Of a stretch of DNA of 48,759 nucleotides, positions 31,037 to 40,300 are shown in pieces; position 1 is the stretch's first letter; each line of letters starts with the position of its first letter. The stretch lies in NCBI GenBank assembly GCA_902799455.1, contig CADCAX010000015.1, positions 1-48,759 of the forward strand, read 5' to 3'. The notes under the pieces were generated by a model that was not told the origin of the DNA, did no database searches, and worked only from the letters and a program-made list of their open reading frames with translations. The DNA is from an uncultured Prevotellaceae bacterium (GTDB lineage Bacteria > Bacteroidota > Bacteroidia > Bacteroidales > Bacteroidaceae). Made by a program: the position numbers and the translations under genes.

Positions 31037-32374
31037 ATGGCGGAGGCCATAAAGGAGGCACAGCGTTGCCTGCATTGTAAGATTCCACAATGTAAGAAAG
31101 GATGTCCTATCAGCAATGATATTCCAGATTGGATTCATGAGCTGAAGAAGGGTAATCTGGGTAATGCCATCAGTATCATTCGTGCCAAGAGTAACCTTCC
31201 TGCTGTTTGTGGTCGTGTATGTGCCCACGAGAAACAGTGTGAGGGGAATTGTGTGCTGGGCAAGAAGGACACTCCTGTTAACATTGGCAAGCTGGAACGC
31301 TTCGTAGCTGATTTTGACTCGGATAATAATCTGACTCATGAGGATATATCTGAAAAAACTCGCGGAAAGGTTGCTGTTATTGGAGCCGGACCATCAGGAA
31401 TTACTGTGGCTGGCGACCTGTCCAGAATGGGATTTGCCGTAGAGATTTTTGAAATGGAAGCCCAGTGTGGCGGTGTCCTGCGTTATGGTATTCCGGAATA
31501 TCGTCTGCCAAAGGAGGTCGTGGCTCGCGAAATACGCTATATCGAAAAGATGGGAGTGGTGATTCATCGTAACACTCATGTTGGAGAAAATATCACTGTT
31601 GACAGCCTCTTCGAAGAGGGCTTTGACGCTATCTATATCGGCACAGGACTCAGTAAGCCAAAATCGCTCGAGATACCTATCATGCAGAATGGCAAATGTA
31701 TCTCAGAGGGTGAGAATGCTGTAAAGTGTAGCGACTTGAAACGCATTCGTCTTGCAACTCATTTCCTGAGGCGTGTGGAACTGATTTCGGAAGGCTTTAT
31801 GAATCGCAACGAACTGCCTGTAGATGAAGGCGCAAAGGTGTTTGTCATAGGCTGCGGAAATACTGCTATGGATGCTTCACGAACAGCCTTGAGAATAGGA
31901 GCCTCTGCTGTTAATGTGATATATAACAGAGGTATTGACACGATGTCTGCCTTGCACGCTGAATATGATGATGCAGTAAATGAAGGGGTTAAGTTCAATT
32001 GGTGGAGCAGCATATCAGAAATCCACGTTGATGATAACCTCGATATAACAGAGATAGTTCTTGAAACACAAGAGCCTGATAAGGAACCTGTCCGTCAGGT
32101 ATTACCTGCCAATAATATCATCTTTGCTATCGGAGCAATACCAGCCACAAGAATAGTCCGTTCTACATCGGGATTGGAAAATGATGATCACAACTTCCTC
32201 ATTACACGAGAAGTTCCTTACGGAATGACTACCAGAAAGGGCGTCTTTGCCGGAGGTGATGTAGTAGGCAGACAGGCAACAGTTGTTCATGCTATGCAGG
32301 ATGCAAAACAGGTGGCTCTGGGTATAGCACAATATGTGGATGCTGTCAAGCTCATTTATGCTATTGAAAATTGA
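31037..32374 (+). CDS. NADPH-dependent glutamate synthase small-subunit-like oxidoreductase
   Basis: A 445-residue flavoprotein of the GltD family. The N-terminal Fe-S domain has EAQRCLHCKIPQCKKGCPIS and VCGRVCAHEKQCEGNC, ligands for two [4Fe-4S] clusters. The FAD site is VAVIGAGPSGITVAGDLS, the NADPH site is KVFVIGCGNTAMDASRTA, and the C-terminal FAD motif is GVFAGGDVVG. No glutamate synthase large subunit and no ferredoxin-NADP reductase-like (NfnA-type) partner is adjacent, so its electron partner is unclear. The N-terminus is short; the ATG at 31037 is the only good start, with a stop codon 12 codons upstream. The stop codon lies in a 7-nt repeat array. Confidence 0.88.
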   Translation: MAEAIKEAQRCLHCKIPQCKKGCPISNDIPDWIHELKKGNLGNAISIIRAKSNLPAVCGRVCAHEKQCEGNCVLGKKDTPVNIGKLERFVADFDSDNNLTHEDISEKTRGKVAVIGAGPSGITVAGDLSRMGFAVEIFEMEAQCGGVLRYGIPEYRLPKEVVAREIRYIEKMGVVIHRNTHVGENITVDSLFEEGFDAIYIGTGLSKPKSLEIPIMQNGKCISEGENAVKCSDLKRIRLATHFLRRVELISEGFMNRNELPVDEGAKVFVIGCGNTAMDASRTALRIGASAVNVIYNRGIDTMSALHAEYDDAVNEGVKFNWWSSISEIHVDDNLDITEIVLETQEPDKEPVRQVLPANNIIFAIGAIPATRIVRSTSGLENDDHNFLITREVPYGMTTRKGVFAGGDVVGRQATVVHAMQDAKQVALGIAQYVDAVKLIYAIEN

Positions 32375-32397
32375 ACATTGAACATCGAAAATAATGC
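32363..32397. repeat. Heptanucleotide array at the end of the GltD-like gene (5 units)
   Basis: Phased units ATTGAAA, ATTGAAC, ATTGAAC, ATCGAAA, ATAATGC. The array supplies the last codons and the stop (32372-32374) of the gene. The same word family appears in the purL leader. Confidence 0.85.
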
Positions 32398-32414
32398 CCT
32401 CTGGATGGCCATTA

Positions 32415-32477
32415 TTAATTGTTAATTATTAATTGTTAATTATTAATTGTTAATTATGCATTTTGCATTATGCATTT
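32415..32477. repeat. Heptanucleotide array running into a signal-peptide coding sequence (9 units)
   Basis: Six phased units alternate TTAATTG and TTAATTA. They are followed without loss of phase by TGCATTT, TGCATTA, TGCATTT. The start codon of the GH65-like gene (32456-32458) forms at the switch point, and the three TGCATTW units encode MHFALCIL of its signal peptide. Confidence 0.95.
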
Positions 32478-34573
32478 TGTTATTGTTGTCGCTTGGTGTG
32501 CAGGGGGCTACAATAGACAGGAAAGCTTTGGTAGAGAGGAATAATCCTCTCGTAACAAGTGTCGATACTTTGGCATCGCTAAGTGTCGGAAACGGACATT
32601 TTGCCTTTACGGCAGATGTAACGGGACTGCAGACTTTCCCTGAATATTATCACAACGGCGTACCCCTCGGAACACAGAGCGAATGGGGGTGGCATAGCTT
32701 TGATAATCCACAGAACCTGAGGATAGAAGAGTCTTATAAAAAAGAGGATCTCGGACACGGGCATAAGGAACTGTATGCTACGGAATTCAAGGAACAGGGA
32801 AGGGCTCGTGATGCAGCAAACTGGTATAGAAGCAACCCTCACAGATTGCATCTGGGATGTATAGGACTGGAGATAGAGGGAGTAACACCGCTTGATATAA
32901 AGGATGCCAGGCAGAAACTGGATATGTGGAGTGGTGTCATAACTTCTGAATTCAAGGCGAAGGGTGCAAAATATTCCGTAAAGACAGTATGTCATCCTGA
33001 GAGAGACATTGTGGCAGGAATGGTGAAAGCTGACAGGGGTAATGTGGCTATAAAAATGCGTTTCCCATATCCTACAGGAAAGCATAGCGATGATGCCTGT
33101 GACTGGAATCAGAATGACAAACACCTGACAGAACTGGTGAGCATGACAGATGGACATGCTGTGCTGAAAAGAACTATTGACAAGACGACTTATTTCATCT
33201 CACTCTCGTGGGAAGAAAAAGCAGAACTGATAGAGAAGGAAAAGAATTACTGGACGTTGGTTGCTGATGGTAAGCAACTGACATACTCTTGCGAATTCTT
33301 GAGCGAACAGAATAAAGAGGAAAGAGAGACATTCGCTTCCATTACAGAAAAGTCTGCTGACAAATGGCAGAAATTCTGGAGTGAAGGAGCTGCAGTAGAT
33401 TTCTCGCAATGCAAAGACAAGAGAGCCCGTGAATTGGAGCGTCGGGTGGTATTGAGCCAGTATCTTCTCGCTATTCAGTGTTGTGGAAACACTCCACCAC
33501 AAGAGACTGGACTTACATATAATTCCTGGTTCGGGAAATTCCATATGGAGATGATATGGTGGCATCAGTCGTGGCTACCTCTGTGGGGTCACGAAGAACT
33601 GTTGGAACGTACTCTCAGATGGTACATCAGTGCAGAGCCTATAGCACGTGAGATTGCGATGAGACAGGGCTTTAAGGGCGTCAGATGGATGAAGATGACA
33701 GACCCCAGCGGAGAAGAGGCTCCATCAAAGGTGGGCAGTTACCTTATATGGCAACAGCCACATCTGATTTACCTCGCAGAACTGGTATATAGAAACATGT
33801 CTCCTGAAGGGAAGAAAATGATGTTGGACAAGTATGGACGACTGATAGACAAGACAGCTGAGTTTATGGCAGATTTCGTTACTCTCGATAAGGAAAATAA
33901 CCGCTATATATTAAAAGGCATCATACCTGCCCAGGAGACTCTGAAGGCTTCTGTGACATATAATCCTCCTTTTGAACTTGCTTACTGGTATTTCGGTTTG
34001 CAGACAGCCCAGAAATGGCGTGAACGTCGTGGACTGGAACAAAAGACTAAGTGGGACGATGTGATAAACAAATTATCACCATTGGCTGCAGGAAAAGGAG
34101 AAAAAGGTGAGGAACTGTATCTCGCAGCAGAATCAGCTCCTGACACCTATAGTACTTTGGCTCTTATAAGTGATCATCCTGCTGTACTTGGAGCTGTAGG
34201 AATACTTCCTATGAGCAGACTGGTGGACCAGAAAATAATGATGCAGACCAGTGACTGGATATGGACTGGTTGGAACTGGGACAAGACATGGGGATGGGAT
34301 TACCCTATGGTTGCGATGAATGCAGCACGTCTGGGAGAACCGTCAAAAGCCGTTGATGCGCTATTGATGGATAAACGCACCAATACATACCTGAAAAATG
34401 GACACAACTATCAGGATGGACGCCTGAGATGTTATCTTCCTGGTAATGGTGGACTGTTGACAGCTATAGCAATGATGTGTGCCGGATGGGATGGATGCAC
34501 AGAAAAGAATCCCGGCTTTCCAAAAGACGGAAAATGGGACGTACGTTGGGAAGGCCTGAAGCCTATGCCTTAA
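32456..34573 (+). CDS. Exported GH65-like glycosidase ((alpha/alpha)6 barrel)
   Basis: A 705-residue exported enzyme. After the signal peptide (MHFALCILLLLSLGVQG) comes an N-terminal beta-sandwich (LASLSVGNGHFAFTADVTGL) of about 250 residues, then an (alpha/alpha)6 catalytic barrel. The barrel includes SWFGKFHMEMIWWHQSWLPLW, where the HMEMIWWH segment resembles the substrate-binding region of GH65 and of the acid-trehalase/PGGHG group. QTSDWIWTGWNWDKTWGWDY is a further aromatic motif. Hydrolysis of an alpha-glucoside is likely, but the substrate is unknown. The gene stands alone, convergent with dacB. The ATG at 32456 is preferred to the TTG at 32447. Confidence 0.75.
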   Translation: MHFALCILLLLSLGVQGATIDRKALVERNNPLVTSVDTLASLSVGNGHFAFTADVTGLQTFPEYYHNGVPLGTQSEWGWHSFDNPQNLRIEESYKKEDLGHGHKELYATEFKEQGRARDAANWYRSNPHRLHLGCIGLEIEGVTPLDIKDARQKLDMWSGVITSEFKAKGAKYSVKTVCHPERDIVAGMVKADRGNVAIKMRFPYPTGKHSDDACDWNQNDKHLTELVSMTDGHAVLKRTIDKTTYFISLSWEEKAELIEKEKNYWTLVADGKQLTYSCEFLSEQNKEERETFASITEKSADKWQKFWSEGAAVDFSQCKDKRARELERRVVLSQYLLAIQCCGNTPPQETGLTYNSWFGKFHMEMIWWHQSWLPLWGHEELLERTLRWYISAEPIAREIAMRQGFKGVRWMKMTDPSGEEAPSKVGSYLIWQQPHLIYLAELVYRNMSPEGKKMMLDKYGRLIDKTAEFMADFVTLDKENNRYILKGIIPAQETLKASVTYNPPFELAYWYFGLQTAQKWRERRGLEQKTKWDDVINKLSPLAAGKGEKGEELYLAAESAPDTYSTLALISDHPAVLGAVGILPMSRLVDQKIMMQTSDWIWTGWNWDKTWGWDYPMVAMNAARLGEPSKAVDALLMDKRTNTYLKNGHNYQDGRLRCYLPGNGGLLTAIAMMCAGWDGCTEKNPGFPKDGKWDVRWEGLKPMP

Positions 34574-34606
34574 TTAACAATTAATAATTAACAATTAAAA
34601 ATTAAT
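34572..34606. repeat. Heptanucleotide array between two convergent stop codons (5 units)
   Basis: Phased units AATTAAC, AATTAAT, AATTAAC, AATTAAA, AATTAAT. The array supplies the stop codon of the GH65-like gene (34571-34573) at its left end and that of dacB (34602-34604) at its right end. Confidence 0.9.
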
Positions 34607-35789
34607 TAGGTGTTGTGTTGTAGGTGCACAGGATGGTGCAAATCTTATCTTGCAGGGTACGGGCGCTGTCTGCATTGAGACAACCGTTGCAGATGATAGA
34701 AAAGGCCAGATTGTGAAGGTCTTTCGTAAAACAATATCCTGCAAGACTTATGACTCCTGTCAGGGTACCAGTCTTCGCATGTACATTATATTCTGCATCA
34801 GTGTTCTTCATACGCTTTTCCAGAGTACCGTCAATACCTGCTATAGGCAAAGCCTCACGAAGACGGGGATAGATATGCTTCTGTTCGTATGCATATCGCA
34901 AAAATGCAACTTCTATCTCTGGTGAAAGGTAGTTATAGAGTGACAGTCCTGACCCGTCGGCAAAACGATGAGGGGGAATGTCCGAAGGGGAAGAGGCAAA
35001 TATTTTTTTGAGTAATGCCTCTTCTACAGCGATACCCTTCTTGGCGGTAGAAGGTTTGCCTTGTGTTGCACCAAGATGATAGAGTAGGGTTTCGGCATAG
35101 GTATTGTTACTGTTTTTCATTACCTTCTCAAGAATCTCCAGAAGAGAATGAGAGATAGAGGTGAGACTCTGGGCTGATGATGGACATGACTGCTCCTTGA
35201 CATCACCGAGAATTACTATGCCGGCTTTACTCAAAGACTTTGCAAAATTTGATAACAAGGCTTCCTTGCGACCAAACAGTAAAGAGCAGAGTTCCGGATT
35301 ATCATCATCCCAACACCATCCCTGACCATACTTGTTGTCTTTCATAAATGTAGCATCACCACAGATGTTGCCAGTAATGGTATCAATACCCATTTTATAT
35401 ATATTATAAGCCAAGAGGTCAAGGTCATCAGAATTGAGCTTCGGGTCCATTACACCTGTGATATAAAGATTGCCCTGCAGGCTGCCGCGACGCAACTGGT
35501 AAGTGGAGTCGTCAGGACAGAAGACAGTAGCGGTATCAATTCTTCCTGTATAGTTGAGAGAAGTGGTGTATTGATAATCTACCCCCAGCTCGTCGAGGGC
35601 TGTAATGCCTGTTATCAGCTTCTGTGTGGAAGCCGGACGCATGGTCTGACAAGAGTTCTTAGCATAAAGACAAGTGTCAGCATCGAGGTCATAGACCATA
35701 ATGCCGACGCTGGAGGTGTTGGCTACTGTAGAAACTGCCAACAGAGAATCAAGCGCAAGGGTAAGGCTTATTAAAAGATTACTTATCAT
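34602..35789 (-). CDS. dacB: D-alanyl-D-alanine carboxypeptidase/endopeptidase (PBP4-type, S13)
   Basis: A 395-residue periplasmic penicillin-binding protein that trims or cleaves peptidoglycan cross-links. The three active-site motifs are present: SxxK as S54-T-Q-K57, SNN at 227-229 and KTG at 339-341 (HAKTGTLTG). It is shorter than E. coli PBP4 (477 residues), with a reduced insert between SxxK and SNN. The N-terminus is a signal peptide (MISNLLISLTLALDSLLAVS). It overlaps nadB by 11 nt and is the last gene of the ruvA-sprA-nadB-dacB run. Confidence 0.92.
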   Translation of the reverse strand: MISNLLISLTLALDSLLAVSTVANTSSVGIMVYDLDADTCLYAKNSCQTMRPASTQKLITGITALDELGVDYQYTTSLNYTGRIDTATVFCPDDSTYQLRRGSLQGNLYITGVMDPKLNSDDLDLLAYNIYKMGIDTITGNICGDATFMKDNKYGQGWCWDDDNPELCSLLFGRKEALLSNFAKSLSKAGIVILGDVKEQSCPSSAQSLTSISHSLLEILEKVMKNSNNTYAETLLYHLGATQGKPSTAKKGIAVEEALLKKIFASSPSDIPPHRFADGSGLSLYNYLSPEIEVAFLRYAYEQKHIYPRLREALPIAGIDGTLEKRMKNTDAEYNVHAKTGTLTGVISLAGYCFTKDLHNLAFSIICNGCLNADSARTLQDKICTILCTYNTTPN

Positions 35790-37365
35790 AAGCGTGATGA
35801 GGGTAGTCTGTAGTGAAATGCAGGCCTCTGCATTCTTTGCGTTCTATAGCCCATCGGGTAATCAGATATCCTACATTTATCATGTTACGGAGTTCGCAGA
35901 TATCCCTGCTTGCGTAAACACGTTTGAAGAGGGCTTCTGTCTCTTCGTAGAGAGTGTCAAGACGCACCCAGGCACGCTTCAGACGTAGGTCAGAACGGAC
36001 AATGCCGACATAGTGTGCCATAATTGTGCCTACTTCATGAACACTCTGGGTTATGAGCACTTTCTCCTCATTGGAAAGGGTGCCTTCATCATTCCATTCA
36101 GGAACGAGGGTGTTGAACTCATATTCGTCTATATGCTCAAGAGAATGACGTGATGCAGTCTCTGCATATACTACGGCTTCGATAAGTGAATTGGAAGCCA
36201 GACGGTTGCCACCATGCAATCCTGTGCAAGAACACTCACCGAGAGCATAAAGGCGCTTGATAGAAGAGCATCCGTTCAGGTCAACCTTGATGCCTCCGCA
36301 CATATAGTGAGCAGCAGGACGAACAGGAATATATTCCTTTGTGATATCAATGCCGATAGAGAGACATTTCTGATATATATTCGGGAAGTGGTGCTTTGTC
36401 TCTTCTGGGTCTTTATGGGTTACATCAAGACATACATGATCTATGCCGTGAATCTTCATCTCCTTATCTATAGCGCGCGCTACGATATCGCGTGGAGCGA
36501 GAGAAAGACGTTCATCATACTTCTCCATGAATGTTTCGCCTGTAGGCAGTTTCAATATGCCACCATAACCTCTCATAGCTTCTGTGATGAGGTATGCAGG
36601 GTGTGTCTCATTGGGGTTATAGAGTGAGGTAGGGTGGAACTGTACAAACTCCATATCTGCCACTGTTCCCTTAGCACGATAAACCATCGCCTCACCGTCA
36701 CCAGTTGCAATAACAGGATTGGTAGTAGTCTGATAGACAGCACCACAGCCGCCAGTACACATTACTGTGACTTTTGACAGGTAGGTATCGACCTTCTGTG
36801 TATCAGGGTTAAGGACATAGGCACCAAAGCACTCAATGTCAGGTGTTCGACGGGTAACCTCAACACCCAGATGGTGCTGGGTGATAATCTCAACAGCAAA
36901 GTGATTTTCCTTTATCTCAATATCAGGATTTCTGCGTACTGCCTCCATCAGACCTCGCTGAATCTCAAAACCAGTATCATCAGCATGATGCAGAATGCGG
37001 AATTCTGAGTGACCACCTTCTCTATGCAGGTCGAATTCGCCTTCTTCATTCTTGTCGAAGTTCACACCCCATGAAACGAGTTCTTTAATCTGTGACGGCC
37101 CCATACGAACCACTTGTTCTACAGCAGCCCGATCAGAGATAAAATCGCCAGCCACCATAGTGTCTTCGATGTGCTTCTCGAAATTATCCTTTATGATGTC
37201 GGTAACTGATGCAATACCACCTTGTGCACGTGCCGTATTGGCTTCATCCAAAGTTGTCTTGCAAATGAGACAGATGCGTCCTTTGTGGGCTTTTGCCACC
37301 TTCAGGGCATAGCTCATACCGGCGACGCCGGAACCGATGATAAGAAAATCGTACTTGTATATCAT
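35779..37365 (-). CDS. nadB: L-aspartate oxidase
   Basis: FAD enzyme that oxidises L-aspartate to iminoaspartate, the first step of de novo NAD synthesis. The 528-residue length is typical. It has the FAD-binding FLIIGSGVAGMSYAL, the RAQGGIAS segment, VQFHPTSLYNP, AHYMCGGIKVDLNG and the C-terminal GNRLASNSLIEAVVYA. Its ATG lies one base after the sprA stop codon, and dacB overlaps its end. nadA and nadC are not in the window. Confidence 0.96.
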   Translation of the reverse strand: MIYKYDFLIIGSGVAGMSYALKVAKAHKGRICLICKTTLDEANTARAQGGIASVTDIIKDNFEKHIEDTMVAGDFISDRAAVEQVVRMGPSQIKELVSWGVNFDKNEEGEFDLHREGGHSEFRILHHADDTGFEIQRGLMEAVRRNPDIEIKENHFAVEIITQHHLGVEVTRRTPDIECFGAYVLNPDTQKVDTYLSKVTVMCTGGCGAVYQTTTNPVIATGDGEAMVYRAKGTVADMEFVQFHPTSLYNPNETHPAYLITEAMRGYGGILKLPTGETFMEKYDERLSLAPRDIVARAIDKEMKIHGIDHVCLDVTHKDPEETKHHFPNIYQKCLSIGIDITKEYIPVRPAAHYMCGGIKVDLNGCSSIKRLYALGECSCTGLHGGNRLASNSLIEAVVYAETASRHSLEHIDEYEFNTLVPEWNDEGTLSNEEKVLITQSVHEVGTIMAHYVGIVRSDLRLKRAWVRLDTLYEETEALFKRVYASRDICELRNMINVGYLITRWAIERKECRGLHFTTDYPHHAYDK

Positions 37366-37366
37366 A

Positions 37367-40300
37367 TTATCTGGTTAATGAGAATTTCATTGATAATCCG
37401 AAGTCTTGTGTTACAGTAGGATATGATGACGATGACAGCAATGGGGTATTGCTCTGTCTGTCGTAATAGAAGCTCATTGTAAGCAGACGAGAGAGACTGT
37501 AGTCGGCTGTGAAAGCAAGTTTGAAGGCATTATTGCCCGATGTTGCCTGAGATGATATTGTTGCAATATCTCGTGTGATGGCTGCCTGCTTGCGCCAAGA
37601 GACATCAAGGCGCAGGTTCAGGTCGTGAGCAAAGCCTGTACTCTTATTGTTCTGAGTGGATTTCTTTGATTTGCTTGTCTTGCTGTCGTCATCTCTGTCA
37701 CCACGATTATTCTTGCTGTTCTTGGCTGCCATCATCTTAGCCTTGCTGCGGATGAAACGGAAATCGTTAATCTTATATCCTACACCGAATACCCAGTCTT
37801 TTGAAAGAGTCTCGTTAAGCTGTACTGACGTCATAGAGAGAGTCATCACACGAGTGGTGCGATATTCTGCCTTGAATGTAAGGTTGTTTGGCAATGTGAA
37901 ATCCAATCCCAGCAGTGGAGAGAATGCCTCGTTGATGCTGACAGTCGAAATGTTGAACATAGAATTAGGCACAGGATTGCCTGTTGTCGGACTGGTAATA
38001 AATCCAATACCTTCACCCATGAAAGACTTATATGTAGAATAAGAACTGTAGGCACCAACAGCGTAGATGCTCTTATAGCCGTGATTAATGTTGAAACTCT
38101 TGAAGTGATCACTGAACCACGGCAGATTGCTAAGGCCGCTATACTTCATTGTCCAGTTAGGAAGCATACGTGCAATAGTTGGGAACAGTTTAAGACTCTT
38201 GTATCCTGTATATGCATTGAGGAATGCCGGTATCATGACATCTGCAGAATAGAGTTCAACAGGTGTCTTGTCTGCATTAAACCTTGTCCCGGCATATGTT
38301 GTTCCTTCCGGATAGATAGTGTTTTCATATTGTGCCTGTACACGCTGGCGATAGCCTTCCAGAGAACCACAGAAGTCTTCGAAAGCAGCCGAATGGAAAC
38401 CGTTATCAGCATTTCCCATACCTGCAAGAGCAGAAGAGATGGAAATAGTTGTCATAGAGAACGTGCCACTATGGGTGGTAGGATTTCCATCATACATATA
38501 TTGTATAGACTTTGAACGGGTATGGGTGTGTGCCATATTCATGTCTATCTTCAGATTTTTGAATGGCTCAAGAGTGAACTTTATCTGCAGGTCTTCAGTT
38601 CTGCTGGTTGTTGCCGGTGAAGCATAGTCTTCATTGGAAGATAGCAACCAACCTCTGCTGCGTGCCTTCTCAATATAGTCATCACCAATGAAGCCAAAGG
38701 CGAAGTCGAGACCTGGTGACATAGCATCACTGACATTCTTCTGTCCGAAGACATCACCAACATTATTCATGAAGCCTGGCAGGGTGAGAGAATACTGGTT
38801 TCTATATGAAGCGCTGATATTGCGTATCATCATAGCGAAGCGTGATACATACTGAGCGGCTTTGTACCATCCCTTATCATCAAGCGGTTCCAGAGCAAGG
38901 ACAGAAACCTTCATCTTTACTGCAGAGTCGGACTTGTTGAAGACCATAATCTTGTTTTGATCAATCTTCTTGAATTTAATAGGTATAGTTTTACCGTCTT
39001 CGTCTTTTGCAGATACGATGATGCGCTTTGTCTTCTTTCCGTGGGTGAGAACCATAGAGGTGTCGGCAGGTATGGTGACAAGCTTCGAGAAGGTGTTCTT
39101 CTTTTGCTGTGCCAACAGTTGTGCCTGTTTCTCTTCTGCGGTAGGTTTGGCAATTTTCTTCTTGGCATCTTCAGGAGACACCTCTTCACCTTCTGCTGCC
39201 AGTTCCGTCTTAGACTTCTTCTTGGTGGTCTTCTTCGTAGAACTTGACTTGCTGCTCTTATTGAACTTTTCGTTAACCTTCTTCAGGAAAGGTATATGGT
39301 TATAGAGTTTCTCCATAGCCATAGAAGAGTTGATGTTGATGGTGCGATTGCTGGTTATGGTGTGTCCATATTTTATTTCTCCATATTCATCAGCAGAACC
39401 GCGTGCCCAATGATATGTTGCAGAATAAGTTCCGTCAGCATTCAACCAGTCAAAGATAGGCATCATATTGAGCGGAAGCTTGTATGAGGCGTTGAAATTC
39501 TGGTTGTAGTCGAGAGGTGAACCCATATGCTTGATGCTGTGCCATACAGAATCCTTCCATACTGCATAATCATCAGGAGCAAGGTCTTTGTTTATCTGAC
39601 GTATGCTCTTTGGCTCTTCAATTTCTGCACGTGTGGCACTCTGGAAAGAGAGGTGAAGATTCTTCGTGAGATCCCAACGTATTGAGAGGTCTCTGTTCCA
39701 CAGGAATTGTGACGAATAGGTGACAAGAGAATCATTAACATTCTCAAGATTCTCAAGGTCGCGTTCCAGGGTCTCTGTATAGCTTCGTGTCATCTCAGTA
39801 TTGGCAGAGATATTCTGAGGCATATAATTGAAAGCCCACTTCTTCAGTATCTCTGCATACTTTGATTTTGTCTTCCACTTCTTGAACGGCTCGAAAGGCT
39901 TATAGACAGGTACCCATGAATAGTTGATAGCACCACGCCAGTTGAGTTCGTTATCATATACCAGTGTCTGACCATCAGAGTGCTTTGTGGAGTGACTGTA
40001 TGAGAATGAGAAGTTTGCCGGATCGTAAGGCATAGGATGTCTCTTCGTGGCAATGCCGAAACGTACTCCTGACAGAGAGAGGTTCCTATTTACAGTCTTG
40101 GCTACGGCAATGCTTTCGATAGAGTCTTTCTCATTTTTGTCTGCAGCACTTTCAAGGGCATCCTCAAGCAACATATCGGTATCAAGAGGATTATACTTTG
40201 GAGAAGTACGCTCCTTGGTGACACTATAGTAGAATGGTATCGTTACCTTAGCCTTTTCAGGGAAGAACTTACCGAGTTCCAGACTTGTGGTGATAGAATA

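Noticed and set aside
38970..39305. 111-codon plus-strand frame inside sprA
   Set aside because: It is the complement of the Lys-rich insert of SprA, which gives Phe/Leu-rich open frames by composition alone.
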